Assembly (NCBI GenBank): GCA_002451435.1
Contig: DKCF01000028.1
Coordinates: 5,030 to 21,039, forward strand
Origin: Bifidobacterium sp. UBA6881
GTDB lineage: Bacteria > Actinomycetota > Actinomycetes > Actinomycetales > Bifidobacteriaceae
Direction of reading: 5' to 3'
Length of the DNA stretch: 16,010 bases
Shown here: positions 1 through 7,736 of the stretch, piece after piece
How positions within the stretch are numbered: position 1 is the first letter of the stretch
How the letters are laid out: every line of letters starts with the position of its first letter
Position numbers and translations under genes: made by a program
Notes under the pieces: generated by a model
Seen by the model: only the letters and a program-made list of their open reading frames with translations
Told to the model about the DNA's origin: nothing
Database searches by the model: none

Positions 1-989
1 GCCGCCTTGCCTGCTTCGCGGCGTGCGTGGGCCACCGCATACAGCGTGATGCCGGCCGCGACGGAAGCGTTCAACGATTCGACCATATTCGACATCGGGA
101 TACCGGCGATCGAATCGCAGTTCTCGCGCACCAGACGGCTCAGACCCTTGCCTTCCGAGCCGAGCACAACGATCAGCGGATCGCTTTCGAAACCGGTTTC
201 GCCGACAAGCGCGTCACCGCCGCCGTCCAATCCGACGCAGTAGTAGCCGCGTTCCTTCAGACTCTGGATCGCCTTGGTCAGGTTCACCACACGGGCCACC
301 GGCATATGTGCGGCGGCGCCCGCGGACACCTTCCATGCGGCCGCGGTGACCGAAGCGGAACGACGCTCCGGCAGAATCACGCCGTTCGCGCCGAACGCGG
401 CCGCGGAACGGATGACCGCGCCGAGGTTCTGCGGATCGGTCACGCCGTCAAGCGCGATGAACAGCGGACGGGCCGCGATGCGGGCCGCTTCGGAATTGGC
501 CGCCTCCATGGCGCGCGACTTCTTCGCGGCGCGGTCCGCCAGTTCGGCGAGCGAGGAGTACTGGAACGGCTGCGCCTTCAGCACGACGCCCTGATGGTTG
601 GACGAACGCGCGATGCGGTCCATCTCCAGACGATCGGCCTCCAGCAGGTTCAGACCGTGGATGCCCGCCAAACGCACGATCTCACGGGTGCGGTCGTCAT
701 GCTCGATGCGCGTGGCGATATACAGCGTGGACGCCGGAACGCCGCAACGCAGCGCCTCCAGCACCGAATTGCGGCCGATGACCAGATCATCGGACTCGGA
801 CGTGAACTTCGCCGCGCGACGGCGTGCGGCCAGACGCGGATCGGCCATCTTGCGACGTTCGGCGTTCTTCTTCGCCTTGTAAGCCTTGTGATACACGCGG
901 TCTTCGGCCTTGGGAGTCGGACCCTTGCCCCTCAACGCGTTACGATGCTTTCCACCCGACCCCTTGGTCGGTCCTTTTTTCAATGCCAT
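1..989 (-). CDS. rlmB: 23S rRNA 2'-O-ribose methyltransferase, SPOUT/TrmH (RlmB-like) family, C-terminus cut by window edge
   Basis: Reading the minus strand from the ATG at 989 gives 329 open codons that run off the left edge. Residues 1-65 form a very basic tail (MALKKGPTKGSGGKHRNALR...), probably RNA-binding. The substrate-binding domain starts near residue 68 (DDLVIGRNSVLEAL). The SPOUT methyltransferase domain follows with its three motifs: DGVTDPQNLGAVIRSAA, VLGSEGKGLSRLVRENCD, and IPMSNMVESLNASVAAGI near the end. These residues bind S-adenosylmethionine through a trefoil knot. RlmB-type enzymes methylate a guanosine ribose in 23S rRNA; the exact target base is inferred from family. Since motif 3 is present, only a few residues are probably missing. 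The start has a purine-rich GGAAG just upstream, at rather short spacing. It is divergent from the MFS gene and is a housekeeping neighbour of the urea locus. Confidence 0.88.
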   Translation of the reverse strand, partial: MALKKGPTKGSGGKHRNALRGKGPTPKAEDRVYHKAYKAKKNAERRKMADPRLAARRRAAKFTSESDDLVIGRNSVLEALRCGVPASTLYIATRIEHDDRTREIVRLAGIHGLNLLEADRLEMDRIARSSNHQGVVLKAQPFQYSSLAELADRAAKKSRAMEAANSEAARIAARPLFIALDGVTDPQNLGAVIRSAAAFGANGVILPERRSASVTAAAWKVSAGAAAHMPVARVVNLTKAIQSLKERGYYCVGLDGGGDALVGETGFESDPLIVVLGSEGKGLSRLVRENCDSIAGIPMSNMVESLNASVAAGITLYAVAHARREAGKA

Positions 990-1061
990 AACTTCCTATT
1001 ATCCCAGCACCCCGAGAAAACCACCGGTGCAATTGCCACCCCGTCAACTAGGATGGAGACA

Positions 1062-2342
1062 ATGGAAAAGAAGAGAGCGTTTTTCGGATTGCCGTTCATG
1101 TTCTGGGGCCTGTGGGCCACCCTGCTGATTCTGTGGATGGGCAGATTCGTCAGCTCGTTTCTTTCCATGTATCTCGTCTCCGACATGCATGTGAGCGCCG
1201 GCGTGGCCGGCACCATCGTGTCCATGTACGGTTTCGGCGGCATCTTCGGCTGCCTGTACGGGGGAGCGCTGTCCGACCGGTTTGGGCGTCCCGCGATGAT
1301 CATCGTCGGCAATCTGGGATCGGCGCTGATGCTGGTGCTGTTGGCCTTCATCGGCAATCCGTGGGTCATGGCGGCGGCATTGCTGGTCTATGGCGTGATC
1401 TCATCGGTGCCGACGCCCGCGGTCGCCGCGTATGTGTCCGATGTGGTGCCGTTCCGCGACCAGAAGCGCGCGTATTCCCTGCAGACCTGGGCCGCGAATT
1501 TCGGCTTCGCGATCGGACCGATCATCGCCAACCAGCTGGTGAAGATCTCCTATTCGCTGATGTTCTACGCGGAAGCCGCCGTGCTGGTATTCGCGACGAT
1601 TCTCATGATCGTGTTCTTCAAGGAAGTGCGGTTGCACGCGCATGACGACGCCACCGCGCTTGCGCATGACGCGGAACACGGTAAAGCATCCTTGCCACGA
1701 CGGCGGCCGGCCGCGTCTTCGGAGTTCTCGATCTGGCGCAGCTATCGCCGTGCATGCACCGACCAGGCGCTGATGTCGATGGTCGTGCTGATGTTCCTCT
1801 ACACGCTCGCGTACTACCAGATCGTCAGCGGCCTGCCGATCGCGATGACGCAGATCGGACTCGGCACCGACGAATATTCCAGCTTGTTGACGATCAACGG
1901 CGGCATCCTGTGTTTGCTGCAGATTCCCGCGATCGCGGTGTTCCAACGGATGAGCAACACGCGCGTGCTGGTGCTCGGCATGCTGGTCACCGCGGTCGGC
2001 TACGCGTTCCAGATCGGCGCGGATTCGTGGGCGACGTTCGCCGTCGCCACCGTGCTGTGGACGCTCGGCGAGCTGGGCACGTTCCCGATCGCCGCGACGA
2101 CGGTGGCGAACATCGCGCCGAAGGACGTGCGCGGCACGTACCAAGGGCTGTACAACCTGGTGTGGTCGTTGTCGAACGCATTCTCCCCATTGGTGGGCGG
2201 CTGGATTCTGAACGCGTTCGGCAGCCACGTGCTGTGGACCTGCTGCACGGTGATGTTCGTCATCGTGGCCATCGGGTTCCAAATCACGAAAGGGCCGCGT
2301 GAGCGGGCCGCCGCGCGAAATCTCGAAGCCGAAGAGGTGTAG
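1062..2342 (+). CDS. Major facilitator superfamily (MFS) permease, substrate unknown
   Basis: A 426-residue, 12-helix MFS protein. The N-terminal half carries the classic motif A between helices 2 and 3 (GGALSDRFGRP, residues 67-77). A charged, His-rich linker of about 45 residues (around 188-232) separates the two six-helix halves. The last residues (GPRERAAARNLEAEEV) are a charged cytoplasmic tail. I chose ATG 1062 because AGGA at 1050-1053 lies 8 bases upstream; the in-frame ATG at 1053 is an alternative with no good ribosome site. The open frame extends far upstream, but that part is antisense to the rRNA methyltransferase and is not coding. The sequence resembles drug/metabolite efflux or sugar MFS proteins, and the substrate cannot be named. 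It is 187 bases before urtA on the same strand; a role in urea metabolism is not supported. Confidence 0.85.
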   Translation: MEKKRAFFGLPFMFWGLWATLLILWMGRFVSSFLSMYLVSDMHVSAGVAGTIVSMYGFGGIFGCLYGGALSDRFGRPAMIIVGNLGSALMLVLLAFIGNPWVMAAALLVYGVISSVPTPAVAAYVSDVVPFRDQKRAYSLQTWAANFGFAIGPIIANQLVKISYSLMFYAEAAVLVFATILMIVFFKEVRLHAHDDATALAHDAEHGKASLPRRRPAASSEFSIWRSYRRACTDQALMSMVVLMFLYTLAYYQIVSGLPIAMTQIGLGTDEYSSLLTINGGILCLLQIPAIAVFQRMSNTRVLVLGMLVTAVGYAFQIGADSWATFAVATVLWTLGELGTFPIAATTVANIAPKDVRGTYQGLYNLVWSLSNAFSPLVGGWILNAFGSHVLWTCCTVMFVIVAIGFQITKGPRERAAARNLEAEEV

Positions 2343-2381
2343 TCGGAACCCCCTGCCAAGCCTTACGCGAAGCCATATCAA

Positions 2382-2395
2382 GGTGGATATCCACC
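2382..2395. promoter_or_regulatory. Perfect 14-bp palindrome GGTGGATATCCACC upstream of urtA (candidate operator)
   Basis: The bases are an exact palindrome with no loop, 40 bases after the MFS stop codon and 134 bases before the urtA start. Lack of a loop makes a transcription terminator unlikely and suits a dimeric DNA-binding protein. It lies in the 187-base gap that should carry the urt operon promoter. I see no convincing -35/-10 pair here. The regulator is unknown and the function is inference. Confidence 0.3.
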
Positions 2396-2529
2396 GCATC
2401 GGCGTCGGACGGCCATGTAACACCGTCGTCATCAATGAGATATTCCGGAAACAACCGGGCAACACGTTGTAAAGCCGCTCCATGCACACTTGCCATGTTC
2501 GTTCAATGCTGTGAGAGAGGACAAGGCAT

Positions 2530-3849
2530 ATGGCGCATGTGGGAATACGGAAACTGGCAGTCACCGTCATCGCGGCCGCATCCGTGGTGTCGATGTCCGC
2601 CGGCTGCGGCTGGGGACGCACCGTGGCCGACAAGGAGGCGATGGAATCCAGCGGCTCCAACGAGCCCGCGCAAAGCTGCGTCGACACCAGCGGCGGCAAC
2701 GTGAAAATCGGCTTCGTGAATTCATTGAGCGGCACGATGGCGATTTCCGAAAAAACGGTGTCCGATTCGCTGCACATGGCGGTGGACGAAATCAACGCCA
2801 AGGGCGGCGTGCTCGGCAAGAAACTCGAGGTCGTGCAGCAGGACGGCAAATCCGAGCCGGCGGTGTTCGCGGAAAAGGCCAAGACGCTGATCGAGAAGAA
2901 CTGCGTCGCCGCGGTGTTCGGCGGCTGGACCTCCGCCTCGCGCAAAGCCATGAAGCCGGTGTTCGAAGCCGACAATGCCCTGCTGTTCTATCCGCTCCAA
3001 TACGAAGGCATGGAATCCAGTCCGAACATCTTCTATTCGGGCGCCGCGCCGAACCAGCAGATCGTGCCCGCGCTCGACTATCTCAAGCAGCAGGGCCACA
3101 GGAAACTGTTCCTGGTCGGCTCCGACTACGTGTTCCCGCAAACCGCGAACCGCATCGTCAAGGCGTATGCGGAAGGCAACGGCATGGAAGTCGTCGGCGA
3201 GGAGTACACCCCGATGGGCTCCACCGATTTCAGCACCATCGTCAACAAGCTGAAAACCTCCGGCGCGGACGCGGTCGTCAACACGTTGAACGGCGATTCG
3301 AACGTGGCGTTCTTCAAGGAATACAAGGCATCCGGCATGCAAGCCGACACCCTGCCGGTGATCTCCATGTCGATCGCCGAGGAGGAAGTCGCCTCCATCG
3401 GCCTCGACAACGTCAAAGGCCAGCTGACCGCATGGAACTACTACCAGACCCTGGACAGCAAGGAAAACAAGAAGTTCGTGAAGGACTTCAAGGCGCGGTA
3501 CGGCAAGGACCGTCCGACGTCCGACCCGATGGAATCCGCGTACACGTCCGTCTACCTGTGGAAGGCGATGGTCGAGAAGGCGAAGAGCTTCGCGGTGGAC
3601 GATGTGAAGAAGGCCGCCGACGGCATCACCTTCGACGCCCCGGAAGGCAAGGTCACCGTCGATGGCGAGAACCACCACATCTACAAAACCTCGTACATCG
3701 GCAAGATCGGCGGGGATTCGCTGATCCACACCGTCTGGAAATCCAGCAAGGCCATCAAGCCCGACCCGTATCTCAAGACGTACCAGTGGGCGAAGAGCCT
3801 GCAAGGCGCGCAATCCGATGCTTCCGACTCGTCCGAGTCATCCAAGTAG
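2530..3849 (+). CDS. urtA: Urea ABC transporter substrate-binding lipoprotein UrtA
   Basis: This is the extracellular urea receptor (439 aa) that feeds the UrtBC permease. The N-terminus is a lipoprotein signal: basic start (IRK), hydrophobic stretch, and lipobox SAGC with the lipidated Cys at residue 26. A linker to about residue 55 tethers the periplasmic-binding fold to the membrane. UrtA-type signatures are clear: VKIGFVNSLSGTMAISEKT near the mature N-terminus, FGGWTSASRKAMKPVFE, LFYPLQYEGMESSPNIFYSG, and PVISMSIAEEEV in the second lobe. These separate it from branched-chain amino acid receptors (LivJ). The C-terminus ends in a Ser/Asp tail. ATG 2530 follows a GAGAGAGGA purine stretch. 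It is the first gene of urtABCDE, with urtB starting 18 bases after its stop. Length fits the family. Confidence in urea specificity is high given the urease genes downstream. Confidence 0.95.
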   Translation: MAHVGIRKLAVTVIAAASVVSMSAGCGWGRTVADKEAMESSGSNEPAQSCVDTSGGNVKIGFVNSLSGTMAISEKTVSDSLHMAVDEINAKGGVLGKKLEVVQQDGKSEPAVFAEKAKTLIEKNCVAAVFGGWTSASRKAMKPVFEADNALLFYPLQYEGMESSPNIFYSGAAPNQQIVPALDYLKQQGHRKLFLVGSDYVFPQTANRIVKAYAEGNGMEVVGEEYTPMGSTDFSTIVNKLKTSGADAVVNTLNGDSNVAFFKEYKASGMQADTLPVISMSIAEEEVASIGLDNVKGQLTAWNYYQTLDSKENKKFVKDFKARYGKDRPTSDPMESAYTSVYLWKAMVEKAKSFAVDDVKKAADGITFDAPEGKVTVDGENHHIYKTSYIGKIGGDSLIHTVWKSSKAIKPDPYLKTYQWAKSLQGAQSDASDSSESSK

Positions 3850-3867
3850 CAAGAAAGGGGAACACGA

Positions 3868-4752
3868 ATGAACATGCTATTGCCGCAAATCGTCGCGGGA
3901 CTTTCGAATGGTTCGATTCTGCTGCTGGCCGCGCTCGGCCTGTCGCTGACCTTCGGCCAGATGGGCGTGATCAACAACGCGCACGGCGAATTCATGATGG
4001 CCGGCGCATACACGGCCTATGTGATGAGCTCGATTTTCTCCAGCAAGACGCTCGCCCTGGGCGTGGCGCTGATCGTCGGATTCGTGGTCGCCGGATTGTT
4101 GGGACTGCTGCTTGACGTGCTGTTGCTGTCACGCATGCGCGCCCGTCCGCTGGACACCCTGCTGGTGACGTTCGGCGTATCGCTGGTGCTGCAACAGCTC
4201 GCGCGAGACATCTTCGGATCGACCGGCGTGTATGCGAAGGCCCCGGATGCGTTGACCAAGCCGGTCACGATCCTCGGCTACAGCTTCCCGGCCTCGCGAC
4301 TGTTCATCTTCGTATTGTCGATCATCTGCGTGGCCGCGCTGTACGCGGTGCTGAAGCTCACCCCGCTGGGCCGTCAGATCCGCGCGACCTCCGAAAACCG
4401 CGGTCTGGCCGAAGTCTCCGGCATCTCCACCGCGACCGTGGACCATCTGACCTTCTTCATCGGCTCCGGCATCGCCGGCATCGCGGGCGTCGCGCTGAGT
4501 CTGCTGAACTCCATCAGCTACAACTTCGGCACATCCTTCATCGTGCAGGCGTTCCTCGTGGTCGTCGCCGGCGGCGTCGGCCAGCTCAAGGGAGCGGTCA
4601 TCGCCTCGTTCGTGCTCGGCCTGTGCCAGTCCGCGATCGAACTGCCCACATCATCGTCCATCGCCGAAATGTCGGTGTTCCTCATCGTCGTGGTCTTCCT
4701 GCAGTTCCGTCCGCAGGGTCTGGTCGCGGTGCGTTCCAGGAACCTGGCCTGA
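3868..4752 (+). CDS. urtB: Urea ABC transporter permease UrtB
   Basis: A 294-residue hydrophobic membrane protein of the LivH/UrtB family, one of the two channel-forming subunits of the urea importer. It starts MNMLLPQIVAGLSNGSILLL and has the family motif LSLTFGQMGVINNAHGEFMMAGAY near residues 27-50. The conserved cytoplasmic segment that contacts the ATPases is seen around TPLGRQIRATSENRGLAEVSGI (residues 165-190). The end, FLQFRPQGLVAVRSRNLA, matches the usual RPQGL(F/V) tail. The start is preceded by AAGAAAGGGGA. The stop is 19 bases before urtC. Bacterial UrtB proteins often carry a long N-terminal extension; this one is the short LivH-like form. Confidence 0.94.
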   Translation: MNMLLPQIVAGLSNGSILLLAALGLSLTFGQMGVINNAHGEFMMAGAYTAYVMSSIFSSKTLALGVALIVGFVVAGLLGLLLDVLLLSRMRARPLDTLLVTFGVSLVLQQLARDIFGSTGVYAKAPDALTKPVTILGYSFPASRLFIFVLSIICVAALYAVLKLTPLGRQIRATSENRGLAEVSGISTATVDHLTFFIGSGIAGIAGVALSLLNSISYNFGTSFIVQAFLVVVAGGVGQLKGAVIASFVLGLCQSAIELPTSSSIAEMSVFLIVVVFLQFRPQGLVAVRSRNLA

Positions 4753-4771
4753 GACGGAAGGGAGCAACGAC

Positions 4772-5938
4772 ATGAACACCAATCTTTCCGCAACCGCTTT
4801 CCTCGGCAAATACCGTGCATGGATCGGCACGGCCATCGCGATTGCGCTGATTTTCCTCGCTCCGGCGCTGATGAGCACATACAGTCTGGGACTGCTTTCC
4901 AAATACCTGTGCTATGCGATGGTCGCGGTCGGCATCGGCCTCGCCTGGGGCCAGGGCGGCATGCTGACCTTGGGACAGGGACTGTTCTTCGGTCTGGGCG
5001 CGTACGTCATGGCCATCCATCTGAAGATCGAAGAGCTCGCGCCCGGCGCGGTGCCCGATTTCATGGCGCAGTATGGCATCACCAAGCTGCCGGGATTCTG
5101 GGAGCTCTTCCGCAACCCGGTGGTCGCCGTCATCGGTGTCGCCGCGGTGCCGGGCATCGTCGCGGCGGTGCTTGGCTGGGCCGTGTTCGGCAGGGGAGTG
5201 CGCGGCGCGTACTTCGCGATTCTTTCACAGGCGTTGGTCGCGGCGTTCGCCGTGCTGCTCATCGGACAGTCCAAGACCACGGGCGGCACCAACGGCCTGA
5301 ACGATTTCTCCGGCTTCTTCGGCTACGATCTGACCGATCCGGCGAACAAGGAGATGATCTATTACATTTGCGCGTTCTGCGTGCTGGCCATGGTGCTCAT
5401 CACCTACTGGATCCGCCACTCGTTCATGGGCGAGCTCATCATCGGCGTGCGCGACCAGGAGAACCGCATGAAGTTCCTCGGATACAATCCGGCCTCCATC
5501 AAGGTGTTCGCCTTCTCGCTCGCGGCCATGTTCGCCGGCATCGGCGGCGCGATGTTCGTGCCGGTCGTCGGCATCATCTCACCGTCCGACATCGACGTGA
5601 CCCCGTCGATCATGATGCTCGCCGGCGTGGTGATCGGCGGCCGCACCACCCTGCTCGGCCCGGTCATCGGCACGCTGATCATCCGATTCGCGGAAACCCA
5701 GCTTTCCGAGGCGTATCCGGCCGCATGGACCTACGTCGAAGGCGCGATCTTCATTCTGGTCATCGCGTTCGCGCCGATGGGCCTCGGCCAGTTCAAGGGA
5801 CTGTGGCCATGGCTCAAAGACAGACTGGGGCTTTCCGGCCCCGGCGCGAAGGCCGCGGGAGATTCCACGGCGGATATCGGAACGGGAACTGACACGGCGA
5901 TCCCGGCAGGAACCACGGCAAAGGCGGTGAACGCATGA
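4772..5938 (+). CDS. urtC: Urea ABC transporter permease UrtC
   Basis: A 388-residue membrane protein of the LivM/UrtC family, partner of UrtB in the urea channel. Visible family features are GIGLAWGQGGMLTLGQGLFFGLGAYVMA near residues 55-80, the YFAILSQALVAAF segment, and TTGGTNGLNDFSGFFG near residues 170-185. The ATPase-contact loop is IIGVRDQENRMKFLGYNPASIKVFAF (about 222-247). TTLLGPVIGTLIIRF follows around residue 300. The last ~35 residues (after KDRLGLSGPG) are a hydrophilic, Gly/Thr/Ala-rich tail, longer than needed for the fold and probably disordered. A GGAAGGGAG ribosome site precedes ATG 4772. The stop overlaps the urtD start by four bases (ATGA), so the two are translationally coupled. 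Confidence 0.94.
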   Translation: MNTNLSATAFLGKYRAWIGTAIAIALIFLAPALMSTYSLGLLSKYLCYAMVAVGIGLAWGQGGMLTLGQGLFFGLGAYVMAIHLKIEELAPGAVPDFMAQYGITKLPGFWELFRNPVVAVIGVAAVPGIVAAVLGWAVFGRGVRGAYFAILSQALVAAFAVLLIGQSKTTGGTNGLNDFSGFFGYDLTDPANKEMIYYICAFCVLAMVLITYWIRHSFMGELIIGVRDQENRMKFLGYNPASIKVFAFSLAAMFAGIGGAMFVPVVGIISPSDIDVTPSIMMLAGVVIGGRTTLLGPVIGTLIIRFAETQLSEAYPAAWTYVEGAIFILVIAFAPMGLGQFKGLWPWLKDRLGLSGPGAKAAGDSTADIGTGTDTAIPAGTTAKAVNA

Positions 5939-6858
5939 GCGACGAGAAGAACACCAACGACGTCGAACTGGAACAGCTGCGCGCCGAAATGCGGCAGATG
6001 CGCGACGAGGCACGCCAGATGCGTGACGAAGCCGCCAAAATGAAGACGGAAATCGAGCAGGAACGGCAACAGCTCGCCGAACGTCTCGCCTCGATCGACG
6101 CCCAAGGCGGCCAGTGGAACGACTATCTGGAAATACACGGTCTGCACGTCGAATTCGACGGTTTCGTGGCGGTCAAAGACATCGACCTTACCGTCATGCA
6201 CGGCGACCTGCGGTTCCTGATCGGACCGAACGGCGCCGGCAAAACCACCATCATCGACGCCATCACCGGTCTGGTGCCGGCAAGCGGATCCGCGATGTTC
6301 GGCGGCGAGCAGCTGCTCGGCAAAAAGCCGAACGCCATCGTCAGACTTGGTGTGGGGCGCACGTTCCAAACCGCATCCGTGGTGGAGGAGCTGTCCGTGC
6401 TGCAGAACCTGCAGCTCGCCGAGGGCTTCCGCAAGAAAACCTCGGAACTGTTCGCCAAGCAGGGCGGCGCGTCGCAGAACATCCAGAAAATCCTGGAAGT
6501 GTGCAATCTCAAGGACGATGCCGACAAGCCGGCCGGCATTTTGCCGCACGGCAAGAAGCAGTGGCTGGAAATCGGCATGCTGCTCGTGCAGGACGCGCAT
6601 CTGCTGCTGCTCGACGAACCGGTCGCGGGCATGACGCCGGCCGAACGACAGCAGACCGGCGAGCTGCTTCGCCAGATCAGCCGCAACCGCACCGTCGTCA
6701 TCGTCGAGCACGACATGGATTTCATGCGCCAGTTCGCGGATTCGGTGACCGTGCTCAACCAAGGCCAGATTCTGGCCGAAGGCAGCGTCGAAGACATTCA
6801 GAACAACGAAGAGGTGGTCAGGATCTACCTCGGCGGCGACGGAGGAGACGATAAGTGA
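5935..6858 (+). CDS. urtD: Urea ABC transporter ATP-binding protein UrtD with N-terminal coiled-coil extension
   Basis: An LivG/UrtD-type ATPase (307 aa), longer than the usual ~250. The ABC domain begins near residue 62 (NDYLEIHGLHVEF). It has Walker A GPNGAGKTT (97-105), Q-loop region RTFQTASVVEELSV (142-155), Walker B LLLLDEP (223-229) with catalytic Glu228, and switch His259 in VIVEHD. VAGMTPAE after Walker B is typical of UrtD. The signature reads LPHGK (203-207), where UrtD normally has LSHGQ, so two key positions are changed. Residues 1-60 are an added highly charged helix with repeated RQMRDEA-like heptads, a likely coiled coil. The start overlaps the urtC stop (ATGA) and the stop overlaps the urtE start. 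It pairs with UrtE to drive urea uptake. Confidence 0.94.
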   Translation: MSDEKNTNDVELEQLRAEMRQMRDEARQMRDEAAKMKTEIEQERQQLAERLASIDAQGGQWNDYLEIHGLHVEFDGFVAVKDIDLTVMHGDLRFLIGPNGAGKTTIIDAITGLVPASGSAMFGGEQLLGKKPNAIVRLGVGRTFQTASVVEELSVLQNLQLAEGFRKKTSELFAKQGGASQNIQKILEVCNLKDDADKPAGILPHGKKQWLEIGMLLVQDAHLLLLDEPVAGMTPAERQQTGELLRQISRNRTVVIVEHDMDFMRQFADSVTVLNQGQILAEGSVEDIQNNEEVVRIYLGGDGGDDK

Positions 6859-7565
6859 TGGCAGGGAACATGTTGGAAGTCACAGGTCTGAAAACCGGAT
6901 ACGGCAAGGTGTCCGTGGTCAACGACATCGATTTCTCCGTCGCGCCCGGCGAATGGGTGAGCATCGTCGGCAACAACGGCGCCGGCAAGACCACCTTGCT
7001 GAAGTCGATTCTGGGATTGCTGCCGGTGACCGGCGGCACCGTCACGTTCGATGGCGTCGACATCACCAAAACCGCGCCGAACAAGCGCATCCGCATGGGC
7101 ATGGCGTTCGTGCCGCAGGGACAGCAGTCCTTCGGACAGATGACGGTGGACGAGAACCTGCATGTGGTGGCGGACCAGTATGGTTCCGAGGCCAAGGCCC
7201 GCTACGACGAGGCGGTGGAGGCGTTCCCGGTGCTCAAGGAATTCACCGACCGGCGCGCGGGCCTGCTTTCCGGCGGCCAACGCCAGCAGCTGTCGATCGC
7301 GCGCGCGTTGATCACCCGACCGAAACTGATGATTCTCGACGAGCCCACCGAAGGCATCCAGCCGAACATCGTGGCGGAAATCCAGCAGTCGATTCGTTCG
7401 ATGGCGGAGAACAAGGGCATCGGCGTGATTCTGGTCGAGCAGAAGGTGCAGTTCGCCGTCGAACGCGCGGACCGCTACTACGTGCTCGCGGCGGGACGGT
7501 TCATCGGCACCGGCGAGGGCGGTTCCGCCGCGGTCGCCGAAGCGAAGGCCGCCATGCGCGTGTGA
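6858..7565 (+). CDS. urtE: Urea ABC transporter ATP-binding protein UrtE
   Basis: An LivF/UrtE-type ATPase, 235 aa from ATG 6858. Motifs are canonical: Walker A GNNGAGKTT (38-46), signature LSGGQ (137-141), and Walker B LMILDEP (157-163) followed by TEGIQPNIV, which is typical of LivF/UrtE. The usual switch His is Gln in ILVEQ, as is common in the LivF group. A GTG at 6855 in the same frame is an equally possible start; it lies 7 bases from the GGAGGAG at 6841-6847, while ATG 6858 lies 10 away and makes a TGATG overlap with the urtD stop. It is the last gene of the urt operon. A 171-base gap holding a parS-like site follows. Confidence 0.94.
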   Translation: MAGNMLEVTGLKTGYGKVSVVNDIDFSVAPGEWVSIVGNNGAGKTTLLKSILGLLPVTGGTVTFDGVDITKTAPNKRIRMGMAFVPQGQQSFGQMTVDENLHVVADQYGSEAKARYDEAVEAFPVLKEFTDRRAGLLSGGQRQQLSIARALITRPKLMILDEPTEGIQPNIVAEIQQSIRSMAENKGIGVILVEQKVQFAVERADRYYVLAAGRFIGTGEGGSAAVAEAKAAMRV

Positions 7566-7624
7566 ACCCGGCCGCCATGCGCGAATCTTGGCCGATGCCG
7601 TGCGATCCGCCACGCACGGCAATG

Positions 7625-7640
7625 TGTTTCACGTGAAACA
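7625..7640. promoter_or_regulatory. parS-like ParB binding site (TGTTTCACGTGAAACA)
   Basis: A perfect 16-bp palindrome that matches the conserved bacterial chromosomal parS sequence; the symmetry extends to 18 bp (7624-7641). ParB binds such sites, spreads along DNA and acts with ParA and SMC to segregate the replication origin region. It lies in the urtE-nickel permease gap, 59 bases after the urtE stop. A second copy is at 14203-14218. The sequence match is direct; ParB binding is inferred. Confidence 0.85.
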
Positions 7641-7677
7641 CCGTGCTGGCGTCGGCAGGAAGTGCGTCCAAATTAAC

Positions 7678-7714
7678 CCCTAGGTCATTCATCGGAAACG
7701 AGAACGGCCTAGGG
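7678..7714. promoter_or_regulatory. CCCTAGG / CCTAGGG dyad upstream of the nickel permease (candidate operator)
   Basis: CCCTAGG at 7678-7684 and CCTAGGG at 7708-7714 form an inverted repeat with centres about 30 bases (three helical turns) apart. The second half ends 22 bases before the nickel permease ATG. The CTAG core is rare in bacterial DNA, so two copies here stand out. A metal-responsive regulator would fit the gene, but no known NikR or Nur consensus is evident. A weak promoter (TTCATC at 7688, TAGGGT at 7710, spacing 16) overlaps it. All functional statements are inference. Confidence 0.3.
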
Positions 7715-7736
7715 TATCCCGCGACAAGGAGGAATC

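Noticed and set aside
27..1061. Upstream extension of the MFS open frame (345 codons)
   Set aside because: It runs antisense through the rRNA methyltransferase and is Arg/His-rich without membrane segments; MFS homology begins at 1062.
2425..2470. Possible GlnR-type box (GTAAC-n6-GTCAT-n6-GATAT) before urtA
   Set aside because: Only the first half-site fits the actinobacterial consensus; the others deviate too far to call.
1401..2975. 524-codon minus-strand open frame across the MFS and urtA genes
   Set aside because: It spans two real genes and their gap with no domain feature; typical antisense shadow in GC-rich DNA.
2722..3813. 363-codon minus-strand open frame within urtA
   Set aside because: Fully antisense to UrtA, which has strong family motifs and a lipoprotein signal.
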